A stretch of 64,000 nt of DNA from Prorocentrum cordatum (GCA_963575745.1 CAUYUJ010015742.1:251263-315262), one strand, 5' to 3'. Shown: positions 1 to 11,297, numbered from the stretch's first letter. The notes: generated by a model not told the origin, from the letters alone. Program-made: numbers and translations.

Positions 1-706
1 GCACATGCGACCATTCTTTGGGCCACTCATCACGGGGTAGGAATATCCACGTTGGAGTACCAACCAGTGTTGACTGAGTGTAAGCCTGACGGGCGTCGGC
101 TTGTTCAATGCTATGGCCTTCGAAGAGCCCATAAGTATCAGCTGTTTTGCTGGCCTGCATTGTAGCAGGACTGCTGGAAAGTTCTTGAAATAAAGCAACG
201 TCATTATTCTGATCTCTCACGCTCGAACCATCGAAAACTACCCGACCTCTGTATTTCCGATCTTTGTGTCCGAGTGGCGACTCTGAGTTTTCCTCGACAA
301 GGATCGCGAATGAGCGACCAAAGTGTGCGGTCTGTCCATTAAGTTCCGCAACAACATCGGAATATTCTCGGACGTTTTTCTCGTTCCATGTGCCTATGTG
401 TCGCAATATGGTCCATTCCTTTCTAAGAGCGGCCTGGGCATCTTGATTAGCCTGGGCCTCAGTTTTTGATACAGAGCGAGCTACGGCGGCATCAATCTTA
501 GCGTGTTGCCAATCGCTGGGCAGTTGGACGGGCTCGTCGACAACTGAGATGAGATCAGGAAAAGGGGTTGTATAGGTAATCCAAGTCAAATCTTTCCTTT
601 TCACGGTGACTAGGCATTGGGGCCGAGCTATGTTGCAGCGGCATTCGAGGCACGCTTCGCCGCGACACGGCGGCCGCTGGACTCAAGGTCAGGATTGCCT
701 CCTGTG
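1..706 (-). pseudogene. copia reverse transcriptase (RVT_2), N-terminal part
   Basis: One minus frame is open from 706 to the window edge. It reads RKYRGRVVFDGSSV, then SSSPATMQASKTADTYGL, then IEQADARQAYTQS and TWIFLPRDEWPKEW. These are the fingers and motif A of copia reverse transcriptases (the EQADARQAY segment holds the first catalytic Asp). The YxDD motif and RNase H would lie to the left, outside the window. The upstream pol frame (555-1328) is a different frame, so a frameshift lies between about 560 and 706. No start codon is expected, because this is an internal part of a polyprotein. Confidence 0.9.
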
Positions 707-1328
707 TCACCTCAGAATCCATATCAGACAACGGGTCCCTGCCGGCTGGGCCGGAGGGAACTCCGTCACGTGCTATGGAACCTCCGTACCATGTTTGCTT
801 CCACCAAACGTGCTCATCATCCGAGAGATAGTCGTCGGAATCACCCTCCTCAGAATATTCAGTAGCTACAGCTGCGGCTTGGCCGCCCTGTGCTGCCAGA
901 CGACGAAACCGCTCAGCAACCCACGGTGCGGCTCTTCTAGCCCTTGGGTGTTTCGCAAGGTAGGCAACGGTCTCCTCAGAGTTTGGACGAACCGCAGGTG
1001 GCTGGGCCACTGCGGGCTCGGGCGGAGTTGGTGGATCATCCACGTCCAAGCCTATATCACGCAGGAGGCCAAGACAACGACCAGGATCGTCTATACCAAA
1101 GAATCCTCTCTTTTCGGCCTCGTATTGCTCGACGGCCTGCCGGCGTTGAGCTTGATTCATGTTGAACCAGCGTCCAGGATGAATTCCAGGGTTGGTGGAT
1201 TCAGGCAATTTCTTCAGCCACTGAGCACCGCGCCTAGGATCTGGATCGGTGACCCATACACGGGTCACAGGAACGTAGTCGGGATCATAATTACTCACTG
1301 CGTGGAGCTCCCCATATGTGCCTCTCAT
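555..1328 (-). pseudogene. copia pol, linker between integrase and reverse transcriptase
   Basis: A 257-residue open frame with a hydrophilic, Pro/Ala/Asp-rich character and no recognisable fold. It lies just upstream of the RT frame and ends in a shifted frame while RT continues, so it is most likely the integrase-RT linker of pol. The first Met (MRGTYGELHAV) has a stop four codons or fewer upstream and sits next to the repeat-rich insert, so the true upstream residues are lost or displaced. Function is inferred from position only. Confidence 0.55.
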
Positions 1329-1799
1329 GTTTTATGTCATGCCGTGGTGAGCGTCTGTTCATGAGCGGTCGACTACAATAGCGCGTCCACGTGGGCGACA
1401 GGGCCGACGAAGACGAGTGACCCCTAATGCGAGTGATTGCGTATGAGTCAGAGTGAGCTTTGAGTATGGTTGAATGCGAGCCTCTTCCTCTTCATCCCCC
1501 CTCCTCAGCTGCCAGGCCTTCCCCTTTTCAGCCCGTGGTAGCTTTGGAGCTTCCCACATGTGCATATGTTGTAGGATAGTTGGCAGTGGGATATGTAAGA
1601 CGAGCGTTTAGCCACACAAGGCCATAAGTGCATGTCATGTTGGAGGATAGTGCCACGGTGAGCATTTCCAACGATCCCCGCACACAACCACCGCCCCCCC
1701 TCGCAGTCACCCCCTATGAATACACATATATATATATATATATGTATGTCCTGGACTTCGGAACAAACGTTCTGCTCGCGTCAAGGACCTTCGAGCAAA

Positions 1800-2150
1800 G
1801 CGCCCTCCTCCTCCTCCTCCTCCTGTTCCTCCGCCCCCTCCCTTCTCCTGCTCCTGCTCCTCCTCCTCATCCTCCTGCTCCCCCTCCCCCTCCGCACCCC
1901 CATGCCCCTCCTCACGATCCCCCGCCTCCTCCTCCTCCTCCTCCTGTTCCTCCTCCTCATCCTCGTTCCTGTCATTTCCCTCGCTCACGCCATCCTCCTC
2001 CTCGTCCTCAATCTCTTAGACATCATCCTCCTCATCCTTGTCGTCATCCTTCACCTCATCGTCCTGATCCCCTTGCTTCCTCCCCCAGTCCTCCTCCTCC
2101 TCCTCCTCCTCCTCCTCTTCCTCCCCCTCTTCCTCCTCAACCCTGGTTCC
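1800..2150. repeat. (CTC)n-type pyrimidine-rich microsatellite
   Basis: About 350 bp in which the plus strand is almost only C and T, built on CTC/TCC triplets with CCC and CTG interruptions. Long frames across it encode Pro/Leu/Ser or Arg/Glu runs and are artefacts of the repeat. Confidence 0.9.
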
Positions 2151-2194
2151 CCAGGGCGCGTTTCACCACTTTTGGAGGCGCAGCCCCGCCGGCG

Positions 2195-3075
2195 ATGTTG
2201 GGCATGAAAACGAGCAAACCGCCTGAGACATCCCCACAAACTGACCGCGAACGAGCCCGTGCAACCACCCCTGGCGGCTCCCCTTAGGGGTGCTGAAACC
2301 AGCGCCCCGCCTGAGACATCCTCACAATCTGCTCTCCAAGCGAAGGATGTTGAGCCCAGAAACAAGCAAACCGCCTGAGACATCCCCACAAAATGGCCGC
2401 GAACGAGCCCGTGCAAACACCCCTGGCGGCTCCCCTTAGGGGTGCTGAAACCAGCGCCCCGCCTGAGACATCCTCACAATCTGCTCCAAAGCGAAGGATG
2501 TTGGGCCCAGAAACAAGCAAACCGCCTGAGACATCCCCACAAAATGGCCGCGAACGAGCCCGTGCAAACACCCCTGGCGGCTCCCCTTAGGGGTGCTGAA
2601 ACCAGCGCCCCGCCTGAGACATCCTCACAATCTGCTCTCCAAGCGAAGGATGTTGAGCCCAGAAACAAGCAAACCGCCTGAGACATCCCCACAAAATGGC
2701 CGCGAACGAGCCCGTGCAAACACCCCTGGCGGCTCCCCTTAGGGGTGCTGAAACCAGCGCCCCGCCTGAGACATCCTCACAATCTGCTCTCCAAGCGAAG
2801 GATGTTGGCCCAGAAACAAGCAAACCGCCTGAGACATCCCCACAAAATGGCCGCGAACGAGCCCGTGCAAACACCCCTGGCGGCTCCCCTTAGGGGTGCT
2901 GAAACCAGCGCCCCGCCTGAGACATCCTCACAATCTGCTCTCCAAGCGAAGGATGTTGAGCCCAGAAACAAGCAAACCGCCTGAGACATCCCCACAAAAT
3001 GGCCGCGAACGAGCCCGTGCAAACACCCCTGGCGGCTCCCCTTAGGGGTGCTGAAACCAGCGCCCCGCTGGAGAC
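2195..3075. repeat. 151-bp tandem array, about 6 units
   Basis: The landmark CCTTAGGGGTGCTGAAACC recurs at 2283, 2434, 2586, 2737, 2888 and 3040 (within a base or two), a period of 151-152 bp. Units are nearly identical, so homogenisation is recent. Each unit holds two copies of a box near CCGCCTGAGACATCCYCACA at unequal spacing. Minus frames through it give a repeating peptide (SAPLRGAARG, LWGCLRRFACF), which I treat as accidental. Confidence 0.93.
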
Positions 3076-3095
3076 ATCCTCCAAATCTGATGTGT

Positions 3096-3460
3096 GTTGA
3101 GTAAGTCTGAGTATGAGTAGGTCTGAGTATGAGTATGCCTGAGTATGAGTAAGTCAGTGTATGAGTAAATCTGTGTATGAGTAAGTCTGGGTATGGGTAG
3201 GTTTGTGTATGAGAAAGTCAGTGTATGTGTACGTCTGGGTATGAGTAAGGCTGAGTATGAGTAATACTGTGTATGCGTAAGTCTGGGTATGAGTAAGTCT
3301 GTGTATGAGTACGTCTGGGTGTGAGTAAGTCTGTGTATGAGTAAGTCTGTGTATGAGTATGTCTGAGTGCGAGTAAGTCTGAGTATGAGTAGGTCTGAGT
3401 ATGAGTAAGTCTGAGTATGAGTAAGTCTGAGTATGAGTAGGTCTGAGTATGAGGAAAGAG
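3096..3460. repeat. 16-bp minisatellite (TGAGTATGAGTAAGTC)n
   Basis: About 22 imperfect copies of a 16-base unit with internal TGAGTATGAGTA structure and variants TGTGTATGAG. Because 16 is not a multiple of three, any frame reads a 16-residue peptide period (THTQTYSYSDLLILRL), which explains the long frames here. It is followed by 50 bp of GGA repeats. Confidence 0.9.
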
Positions 3461-3539
3461 GAGGAGGGGAGGAGGAAAGAGGAGGAGGGAGAGGGAGTAG
3501 GAGGCGTCCAAGTAATAACAAGAACCCCATCTTAGGATA

Positions 3540-4285
3540 TGGGGAATAAAATACGGCCCGTATGCTGCACGTCTTACGACGGCCTGTTAACGGGGGCTTT
3601 TGTGTCAACTCCTCTTTCGTTAGACCAACGACGATACGCCTGTCCTCAAAGTATTCCGTAGTATCAAGGTTCTGGGTCGTGCGAATAAGGCGCTGCCCTT
3701 TCCCTGGAACCTTCTCACGCGGCTTGGCCGCTGAGAAGTCCAACTGTCGATCCAGACGGTACTCAAGATGTGCGAGACCTAAATTCTCATCTTATCATCG
3801 TCTGGGCGAGAGTCTCGCTGTGGGCCCCGGCCATCAATTACCACAGGCTCGCCATCCACGCACAAGCCCCCCGGGCCGTCATCATCATCGGAATCGGCCT
3901 CGGAGTCCAGTGGTGGAGCGTCCTCGCCTTCAAGAGGAGGCGGTGGCGTAATAATGGCGGGATCATCTGCACCAAACAGATTCTCCGATCGCACACCTGT
4001 CTCCTGCCGCGGACCGTCTGGGACGGCCGCGGCATCTCCTGCTAGAGGGATCGTAACGGAGCGCACTTCGGTCATTGCCTGCTCGTACGCTTGTCTCAAA
4101 GGAAACTGAGGATATGGATCTCCCGCAGTGCCGTCCAAGGTGTTGCTGTATACCTGATCAGGCTTCTCTATGGTGGGTCGTTTGCCCTCGGGCGTGCGCC
4201 CTGATTCCATGTTAAGTCCATCCAGGTTGTCTGAGCGGCACAACGCAGCTCTCTGGACCAACCATGCCCCCCGCTTTGTGCACAT
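3540..4285 (-). pseudogene. copia integrase C-terminal extension
   Basis: Two minus frames continue pol beyond the integrase core: 3779-4285 (acidic, ending in SEADSDDDDGPGG) and then about 3743-3540, with REKVPGKGQRLIRTTQNLD and EYFEDRRIVV. The segment with RTTQNLD followed by a Y-F-E-D-R-R-I stretch resembles the region after integrase in dinoflagellate copia proteins as I remember them. A stop and a frame change separate the two parts. Confidence 0.6.
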
Positions 4286-5249
4286 ACCCCAGGTATATCC
4301 CAGGGATCATTGTTCCGCCAGTCTTGGCTGTCCGGAATCTTGACTCTGGCGGGGGTGCATAGCGTGCGAGAGACCCAAAGGGAAGAAGCGGAGCCTCAAA
4401 CATGTGTCCAAAGCGACGTTCCCAACTAGACTTCCCCTCCTCAGGGGCCCTGGCATTGTAGCAAGACAAGAGTATCGAACGGCGTACGTCCAATATGGTG
4501 GTGGGAGACCCGCCTGCATGAGCAGCGCTCGGGTCCCCATCTGTGCCGCGCCGTTCGCACGTTCGGCGAGCGCGTTTTGTTTCTTCCTTCCTGGGATCGT
4601 AGGATCGTGGGCAATCTTGAGCTCGTAACATGCCCTTGCAAGCTCACGTGCACCATCGGTATAACAATGCTCTAACTTCTCTCCCGGGGCCTTGAGGTTT
4701 ACTAAAAGTTGCAAACATGAACCGCATACTTGTCGTGCACACCCTGAGCGGCGAGGAAATCCGCTGCTCGGTCGCGAGAAGTCACGCACGCGGTCTCATC
4801 GTGGAGCCCCCGCGACAGTTCATCCATCGCAAACCATGGTCCATCGTCGTCAGGTGTCCAAACAAAGTGGGATTAGCGTATGGTCGGGGAAACTTCAGCC
4901 CTTTGTTGCGCGCTTTGCGCTGCTGTCTTCTGATAGCTTTGGCCCAATTGCACACTGAACAGTATGGGTTCTTGGGAGTATGAGTTAGAAGATGCGGCAG
5001 GGAGGCTGCGGCCTTTTTGAGCCGCTCGGCAAAGGGGCCCGACACCTCAACCTCTGCACCATCTCGGTCTAATTCTGGCGGTGCGTCGACGTCGACTAGG
5101 TCGACACCGTCAGCGTCTCCAACTTCACCCCCCTCGGGCCCGGGGGCCGCGTCGCGCGCATCGGAATCCAACTCTTGATCCATGTCATAGGGGAGGTATC
5201 CTGAGACCCCGTACCAACAAAGGCTCTTATGTGCGGCTGCGCAGGCCAC
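4212..5249 (-). pseudogene. copia GAG-pre-integrase zinc domain and integrase core
   Basis: Frame 4782-5249 carries the zinc-binding pattern H86-x3-H90-x6-C97-x2-C100 (HLLTHTPKNPYCSVC), followed by LTTMDHG with the first integrase Asp. Frame 4307-4789 carries CYTDGARE (second Asp) and KKQNALAERANG (catalytic Glu): a D-x30-E spacing, shorter than the usual D-x35-E. Frame 4212-4631 carries the typical tail WERRFGHMFEAPLLPFGS and PGIYLGYVHKAGG. Three frames for one domain means at least two frameshifts. The domain would insert cDNA into the nuclear genome. Confidence 0.88.
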
Positions 5250-5482
5250 GGCTTTGCCGGGCTGCTCATCGGTCTGACCAACGGCTTGGCCGTGGCAGGG
5301 CAGAGTCGAGAGACATTTGGAGGCAGCAATGCCGGTCGGTGTCCGATTCTAACCGCTTTCGCTAGCCTTGCGAAGCGAATAGTAAAAATAAGTGATGGTA
5401 TCCGCAGAGTCTAATGAGGGCGGAAAAAACGGGCGCGAGCTCAGTCGGCCGTCCGTCAACGTAGCTATGGTTGCCAATCAAC

Positions 5483-6103
5483 TCATGTGTATGCAGGTCT
5501 ATGGTCACGCGAGTCTGAACAGCATGGGGCGGATGGGCCTCCCGCTGATTCCACATTGCCCAGAAATGCCTTGGCGCCTAGCGTCACGCAGCGCCACCGC
5601 TCGGGAGGTTCGCCCTCCCCAGCGGCAGCCGCGCACATCCACTGACCCAGCGCCTCTTTGCCTGAAAGGGTCAAGTATGGAATCTTGCCCTCAACGATCA
5701 GGTCCACTCTTTGACCGTTGGGCCACAATAGGCAGGGTCTTTGGCCTGCTGGCCAGAAGAAACTAAAGCCGTGATCCATGCACCGCTCTCCTACCGAAAT
5801 CACGCGCGGGGTCTCCGGCATGACTAAAGCGTTAAAACTACCACCCTTAAGTTTAGGGCATGCGATGCGAACTGAACCGAGGGCTTTTGACTCTCCCCCG
5901 GCAGTGTTCAGAGTGATCAATTGCGGAAGCTTTCGAATCAGTCTCATTGCACCTGCACTTTTGATATACTTTCCCGCTATAAGGTTGCACCCGCACCCTG
6001 TGTCAATAATAAAACTCAGCGCTCCAAGATGCGCAGCATCCTTGTCTGTGCATCCCGCAGCGGCTGTGCCGTGTGGGCCCTCTTCCCCCTCCTCAGCCCT
6101 CAA
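5483..6103 (-). pseudogene. copia aspartic protease region
   Basis: A 206-residue open frame. The catalytic triad is visible at residues 34-36 in SFIIDTGCGCNLI, the retropepsin D-T-G with preceding hydrophobic strand. It would cleave the Gag-Pol polyprotein. The following strand-rich part (QLITLNTAGGESKALGSVRI) fits a retropepsin-like fold. It lies between gag and integrase, as in copia elements. The frame itself is intact, but its neighbours are shifted. Confidence 0.8.
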
Positions 6104-6119
6104 CCAAAGGTGCCAGACG

Positions 6120-7787
6120 TCATCTTGGGGGTCTGACGCCCCTGATCAGGGCCTCCGCAGCAGACGCTCTCGACTGAGTAGACATCTGTCGGCGTATTTC
6201 TGCTGGGAACTTCCGCCTGTCTTTGTCACTTGACGGCAATTCTTTTAGGTTGTGGCGACGCGCCTTCCTGCAAGTGATGGCGGGCTCCGCAGTCGAGGGG
6301 TGAAATCGGACGCGGAATTTGCACCGACCCTCCATCTGAAATCGAATGCAACTCTTACTCGGGGGGTCGCTCCAGTACATCTTGATAGCGTCCCGAGAAA
6401 GAGGATGCAGGAAATTCGCAAGGATATTTACAAGATTCTCAACTTGCTCCCTGCATTCGTGGTGAAACTCTCCGCCGGGGGGGCCCCTGTCAACTCCTCC
6501 GCTAGAATTTATAGAGGCCTTTGAACATTGAGGGCTGGCCTGCTTCTGCCCAGGAAGGCCCCGAGCTAGCGGGGCAGGGCGCGCTGTGGCACCCGAGCTG
6601 ACTTGGGCAGTGGGCACCTTCCATCCCCCCCGCTTTCGGTTTGACCGACGCGGGCGTCGCCGCATCCACCGAGCGAGGAAGATAAGAAAGAACATCCTTA
6701 ACACAATTATACCAATCAGTCCTCCAACACTGGCGGCTGGGCCGCCAGTGCGAAGCCAATGTCGCGGATAGCCGGTCGTGGTCTTGGCAAACCAACAATC
6801 TTTACCGCGCGTGCACTTGCCTGTTTCTTTGAGAGAGCGACAGATCGTGTCTTTGCCTTTGCCTCTGCCCTTATTATTGTCTCCGTCTTTCCTGCGTTTC
6901 TCTGAACTGTTACTGGGGGCCCTGGAGCCGCCGTCGCCCGCCGTTGAGGAGACATTGGCAGCCGCGGCACTGGCTTGTTTAACTGTTCGCTCATGTCCCA
7001 GAGACTGTCCCGCGTCAAGCTTCGCCTATTCGTATGTATCGCGCTTGAGCTTTTCTGCGTCGGTCAAGCCTCTGTGTTGCCTGTTGCAACCGTCTAGAGG
7101 TCCACGGCAATTCTTGGGGTCCCGCGAATAAGCATAACATGGCAGCGTACTCTCTTTTCCGCGCGAACGGTTGGATTGACTCCTGTTCCGTTGTTGCGCT
7201 CCTTTTCCACGGCCGCCCGTCGGAGTCTGCGATCGGCTCTGCCCCTTTCGGCCTCGGCCGTCGGGTTTCTCAGATCTCCCTCTGGGATTCTTGTTCTGAG
7301 CCGGAGCAGCATTTGACTTGGCCCCCGCAGCCAGCTGGGCCGGTGCGGCAGCTTTGGGCTTCTGACGATTAAACGGGCATCCCTGACCTGCATTCGGGCA
7401 GGTCTGGCCCTTACGTGCAAACTTGCACGTCGTCTCGCCCTTAGTCAATCCGCTCTTCATAACATCCGTGGGTTTCCCGAGACGGGCTGCCACTTCTGCC
7501 GGGGCGGCTTTGCCGCTGGCATTTCGACGATTGTCATTGCCATTGCCTCCGCCTCCGCCCAGTCGCGCCGGTCGAGCGCGTTGGTTCAGAGTACTCTCAT
7601 GCATGCTGATGTTCCATTCTTCCTTGTCGCGTAGCATCATCCCGTCAATCTGAGACATGAGCCATTCGTAGGACCTTGCGCCTTCTCCTAACTTATCTTT
7701 GGACAAGTCATAAAGTTGACAAGCGAAATCTAAATTCTTAGGCTTCCTGCGTTGCTCGATGAAGTGTGCGTGGATCGAAGCTCGCAT
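6120..7787 (-). pseudogene. copia gag C-terminal half with CCCH zinc fingers
   Basis: Frames 7026-7787 and 6120-6704, plus a middle frame near 6850-6790, join into the nucleic-acid-binding part of gag. Four finger-like motifs are visible: CKFARKGQTC..C (His replaced by Arg), CYAYSRDPKNCRGPLDGC followed by NRQH (a complete C-x9-C-x6-C-x3-H), CRSLKETGKCTRGKDC (no His at the expected place), and CIRFQMEGRC (third Cys replaced by Arg, HP kept). Between fingers the protein is Arg/Gly/Gln-rich and basic. This differs from the CCHC zinc knuckle of most retroelement gags. The ORFs are split by at least two frameshifts. Confidence 0.72.
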
Positions 7788-7844
7788 CTCATCAGATGGA
7801 GGTCGGGCGCCGTAGAGCTGTTGGTCAACGTCAGTCCATTCATT

Positions 7845-8333
7845 TTAGAAATGATATAAGTCAGCATCTGGCTTATTGGGGTCAATGACTACCTTGAAGA
7901 TATCACGCGAAATGCGATGTTGACCTAACTCCGATCTAACAGAACACCAACCGCAAATGGCTCGTATCCTCTCGCGACCCGTTAAGAGCCTCTCCTCATT
8001 CTGGGCACCATGCTCCATTCGACTGATCTGTTGAAGGAAGTGTATGTGATGATTGGTCAGACTGCGATTCCTGCGCATCTTGTTGAACTTCTCAATCAAA
8101 GTTGTGGCGATCATGATGTCAAGACGTTGGAAGCGACCTGGGTGTCTGAGCTGTTCGTTTTCCACAGCAGGGTCCATAGCTTCCATGATCCAACGCTGTG
8201 CTGCTTGAATCTCAGGAGATGGTCCAGCAATAGCGAGGACTGCGTGCATCTGCCACTCCCGCATGTTTGTAACATCGGGAATGTCCATCAGATCAACCTT
8301 CTGATTGTTTCCAACCTGTCTCCACTGGTCCAA
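7845..8333 (-). pseudogene. copia gag capsid-like segment
   Basis: A 162-residue frame, helical in character, with TNMREWQMHAVLAIAG and IMIATTLIEKFNKMRRN. It is followed after a stop by a continuing gag segment in 7787-7600 (LDFACQLYDLSKDKLG). Its place between the N-terminal coiled-coil region and the zinc fingers suggests the capsid part of gag. Assigned by position and composition; no capsid signature is decisive. Confidence 0.5.
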
Positions 8334-8417
8334 AGGGGTACTCTCATCAAGGCCTCCCGGGTCACGTGGCCCTCCTGGGCCCTGAGGCCCGCCGCGGCTA
8401 CCTCCACCGCCTGGGGA

Positions 8418-9442
8418 TCAAGGCCCCGCCGGACTCCCTGGGAACGGCTTCTCTGGCTGGTCGCGAATGGCGTCATTAAGTGCCGACAAAATCTCAGTAC
8501 TTGGTGCGACACTACTGTCATCCCCGTCCTTGCCCTGTCCTGCCCCGCCCGGCGGCGTTGCCGCTGGCGCGTGGTCTTTGTTTCCGCCAGACGGCTTGGC
8601 CGCTGGCGGTCTCACAGGTCCGCCCTTAGAGAACGGATGATAGTTGACAAAAGCCGTGTCATCATTGGTACCTGTGAAATTCGTATTGGTAGGTAGACCA
8701 TTCTCTGAGGTGCCCGGCTTGGCCGGACCTTCGATAGCAGGACCAAGAACGGTGTAATGGGGTCGCATGACAGGCCTTACGGGCGTTTTCTGTGAGAGCA
8801 GAGGCATATCGAATGAACTAAAATTGGGCAATTTGTCCTGTTCCTTCTTGCCATATGGAAAGGACTCGGTGATGATAGCTTTGAGCTTCATCACCTCTCT
8901 CTCTGATGCAACTGCGCTCGCTAGAGCCTCATCGTTCTCCCGAATGTTGGCAACTGACCTTTCTGAGCTCAGTCTAGTTTGCTCCTCAGCTTGCTCCTTG
9001 ATCCGCTGATCATTCAGTTTGTCAGCGCTACATTCATCAAGAAGCTTCTGCTGTTGAGCCCGTAAGTCTTGATCAGCACTGTGTTTTTGCCATTGTTCGT
9101 CCCACCTCTCCTGTTCTGCTGGCAAACACTTTCTTTGAGTGCGTGTAGAACGCCGTTTGGTGCTCACATTAAGTGGCCCTTGCAGCTCGGCAGCCCACAA
9201 GTGGCGCATTCTCCAACTTTCGGATGGAAGCAAATCGAGCAATTCTCTTCGTCAGCCCATCTCGCGGGCTGTGGCTGCGGCGCAGCCCTCACTTTCAGCA
9301 TCGGCGGCATCGTGCTCCCCATGGTCGTCGAACCAGACTGGGCCTGCGAGGGCGTTGCGCCGGGCGGCTGGGCCGCCGGCGATGGTCGTCTACTCGCCCC
9401 AGCCGGCTTGGCCGGTGGGTACGTATTGTCGCTTAACTGCAT
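8418..9442 (-). pseudogene. copia gag N-terminal region: Cys-rich motif and coiled coil
   Basis: Two overlapping frames. 9164-9442 ends in EENCSICFHPKVGECATC and then GLPSC, a C-x2-C-x7-C-x2-C-x4-C cluster that probably binds zinc. Frame 8418-9242 continues with Gln/Glu/Lys-rich helical sequence (DLRAQQQKLLDECSADKLND) and a Pro/Gly-rich tail leading into the capsid-like segment. Part of the unusually long gag of this element; no precise function assigned. Confidence 0.45.
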
Positions 9443-9493
9443 GCGCTGAAGAGATGCTCTGGCGTTTTCATGTAATTTAAGCTCTTCTCGATA

Positions 9494-10351
9494 TTAATTA
9501 TACGGATCAACTATCGTCGCAGCTACAGTCTGGGTATTGGCCACTTCCAGCCTGGCAGTTTGAAGTTGTTCTTGGAGCTCCTGTCTTTCTTGTTCTGCCC
9601 TGGCTGTAGCGACCCTCTCCCCTTCTATTCTCGCCGCCGCAACAGCGGCGGATGCGGTCTTGGCATCGACAGACTGACTGGTCGCCACCACAACGGCCTG
9701 TCGTGCGGAGGCTATCATCTCAACATATCTGTTCTCGGCTTCTACTTCCGCGCGCTGCTTGACAGCCGCGGTTTGATGGGGCACGTGTTCCACCAGTTCT
9801 TTTTCCCGCTCTCTGGCAGCCTGGGCCATGGCGAGTCTTTCAGCCTCGAACGTTTTCCGAACGTCCTCAATGACTGCACTCATTTCTTCTCGGTCCAGTC
9901 GGGCTTTCTCGGCCCTCTGGGCTTCGCGGGCCAGGAACTCTCGCTGAGTTTTGGCCTCAACAAATCTAGCCTGATCCTGCGCAGCCTGGGCGAGAAGGTA
10001 TGAGCAAGTGTGCTCTTCCATCGGAATGCAATCTTCACGCAACCACTGATTGCTACAATTGGGACGCACGTCTGAGCAACTTCTACATACTGGGCGCCTG
10101 CAGGCTCCATTCCGTTTGTGGGCTTTCCCCGGGCACCTGTTCTCCGCCCGGGGCGGGCAATTAGAGCCCCAGTTCCAGCATGTCTCGCGCATGGGTATCG
10201 TACTGTTGCTCCTCGAAGTAGATCGAGCTCCAGATCTAAGCATTTTGGGCCTTTCCCTGCTCGAAGCATTCGATCTGGGACGTGTGTGCGCACTCTCTGG
10301 CGGTCTAGCCGCCTCTCGAAGCTCCTCATCCCTTTCGTCTTGTCTAACCAA
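9494..10351 (-). pseudogene. copia gag N-terminal region: Cys-rich start and long coiled coil
   Basis: A 285-residue frame. A Cys-rich part (CWNWGSNCPPRAENRC, then CRRPVCRSC) is followed by about 150 residues of charged Ala/Glu/Arg heptad-like sequence (ARAEQERQELQEQLQTARLE), a strong coiled-coil candidate for self-assembly. It joins the upstream frame 10357-10851 only if one base is added in a run of nine G at 10368-10376. Confidence 0.5.
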
Positions 10352-10356
10352 CTCAT

Positions 10357-11297
10357 TCAGCCAAGCCGGGGGGGGGTGATCATGTCATCATCCTCAACTA
10401 CAACGGATATCGATGGTTGCCAATCGCCTGTGGCGACGGCAGTTCGATGAACCCCTTCCTGAAGCGGGGAATCATTCAAGTCGTAATCCTTATTCCTTTG
10501 CTTCTTGAGTTGAGGAGCGGGAGTTCGTCCTGTGATCTCCCGGTCATGCTTCGCTTGAGTCTGATACTCCATTTCCACCTCGACCGCCTGGGGCGGCAGG
10601 TCACTTATCTCGGTGTCCGAGTCTGGTATTGCAAACGCTTTCCCAAGGGCTTCCACGTGATCGTAGTCAATTGTATCCTGCCCAGGGGACCACCTCTCGT
10701 CTTGGACGGGGTGGTCTGCGTGAATTATTGAGGACAAATCTCGGCCGAGTGACACTTGATAGTTGGCATACTCAATGTCTTCCTCCATGGAGTTTATGTC
10801 GTCTCCATCATCAAGCTGTTCATCACTATCTTGGCCGGTTTGTCCGTTCAAGGCTATCGGGATGGGATAAATCCCTTGAGCGTTTCCCTATCCGTCTGGG
10901 ACGGTGGGGTACACGCCTCTGGCCCCCTCAGCTTCTCCCGACCCACTGGCTTGGCCAGCGGCCGGCACAATAGTCCGCATGGCAATCGGGCTGGAGTTTA
11001 TTGTATCCGAAGATTCGGCAATCAATGACGAGAATGCTCCTCGTCTTATCTTTGCTGTTGTGCCTTCCCGCCTCGTCGGGTCTCGGGTCTGTTCACGATC
11101 ACCGATCGGGATTCGAGAGGGAAAATCATCTCTTGACAATCTATAACTGCTCCCCTGCTCCTTCCACGAGAGACACGAGTGGCGATAGAAAAGGAGGGAA
11201 GGCGGCCCCTCCCCGGGCCGCCGTCCTGTGGTTCTTGCCCGTCATGCTGTACAACTTGCGATCCGACGGGCAATTCGGCTGTCTCATCATAGCTCAT
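10357..11297 (-). pseudogene. copia gag extreme N-terminus
   Basis: Three overlapping minus frames (11046-11297, 10888-11139, 10357-10851) with acidic, Asp/Ser-rich, low-complexity sequence and Met starts at 11297 (MSYDETAEL) and 11139. They read toward the coiled-coil part of gag. The start of translation is uncertain. Frameshifts separate the pieces. Confidence 0.4.

Larger units (their letters stand above)
1360..3540. other. repeat-rich insert splitting the copia pol region
   Basis: Between the integrase C-terminal extension (ends about 3540) and the pol linker (starts 1328) there is 2.2 kb without retroviral-type coding. It holds, left to right, a unique stretch with two ~70-bp imperfect repeats (1545-1680), a short TA run, CTC/TCC triplets, a 151-bp tandem array, a 16-bp minisatellite and a short GGA run. 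I found no clear target-site duplication, so the exact borders are uncertain. Confidence 0.6.
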
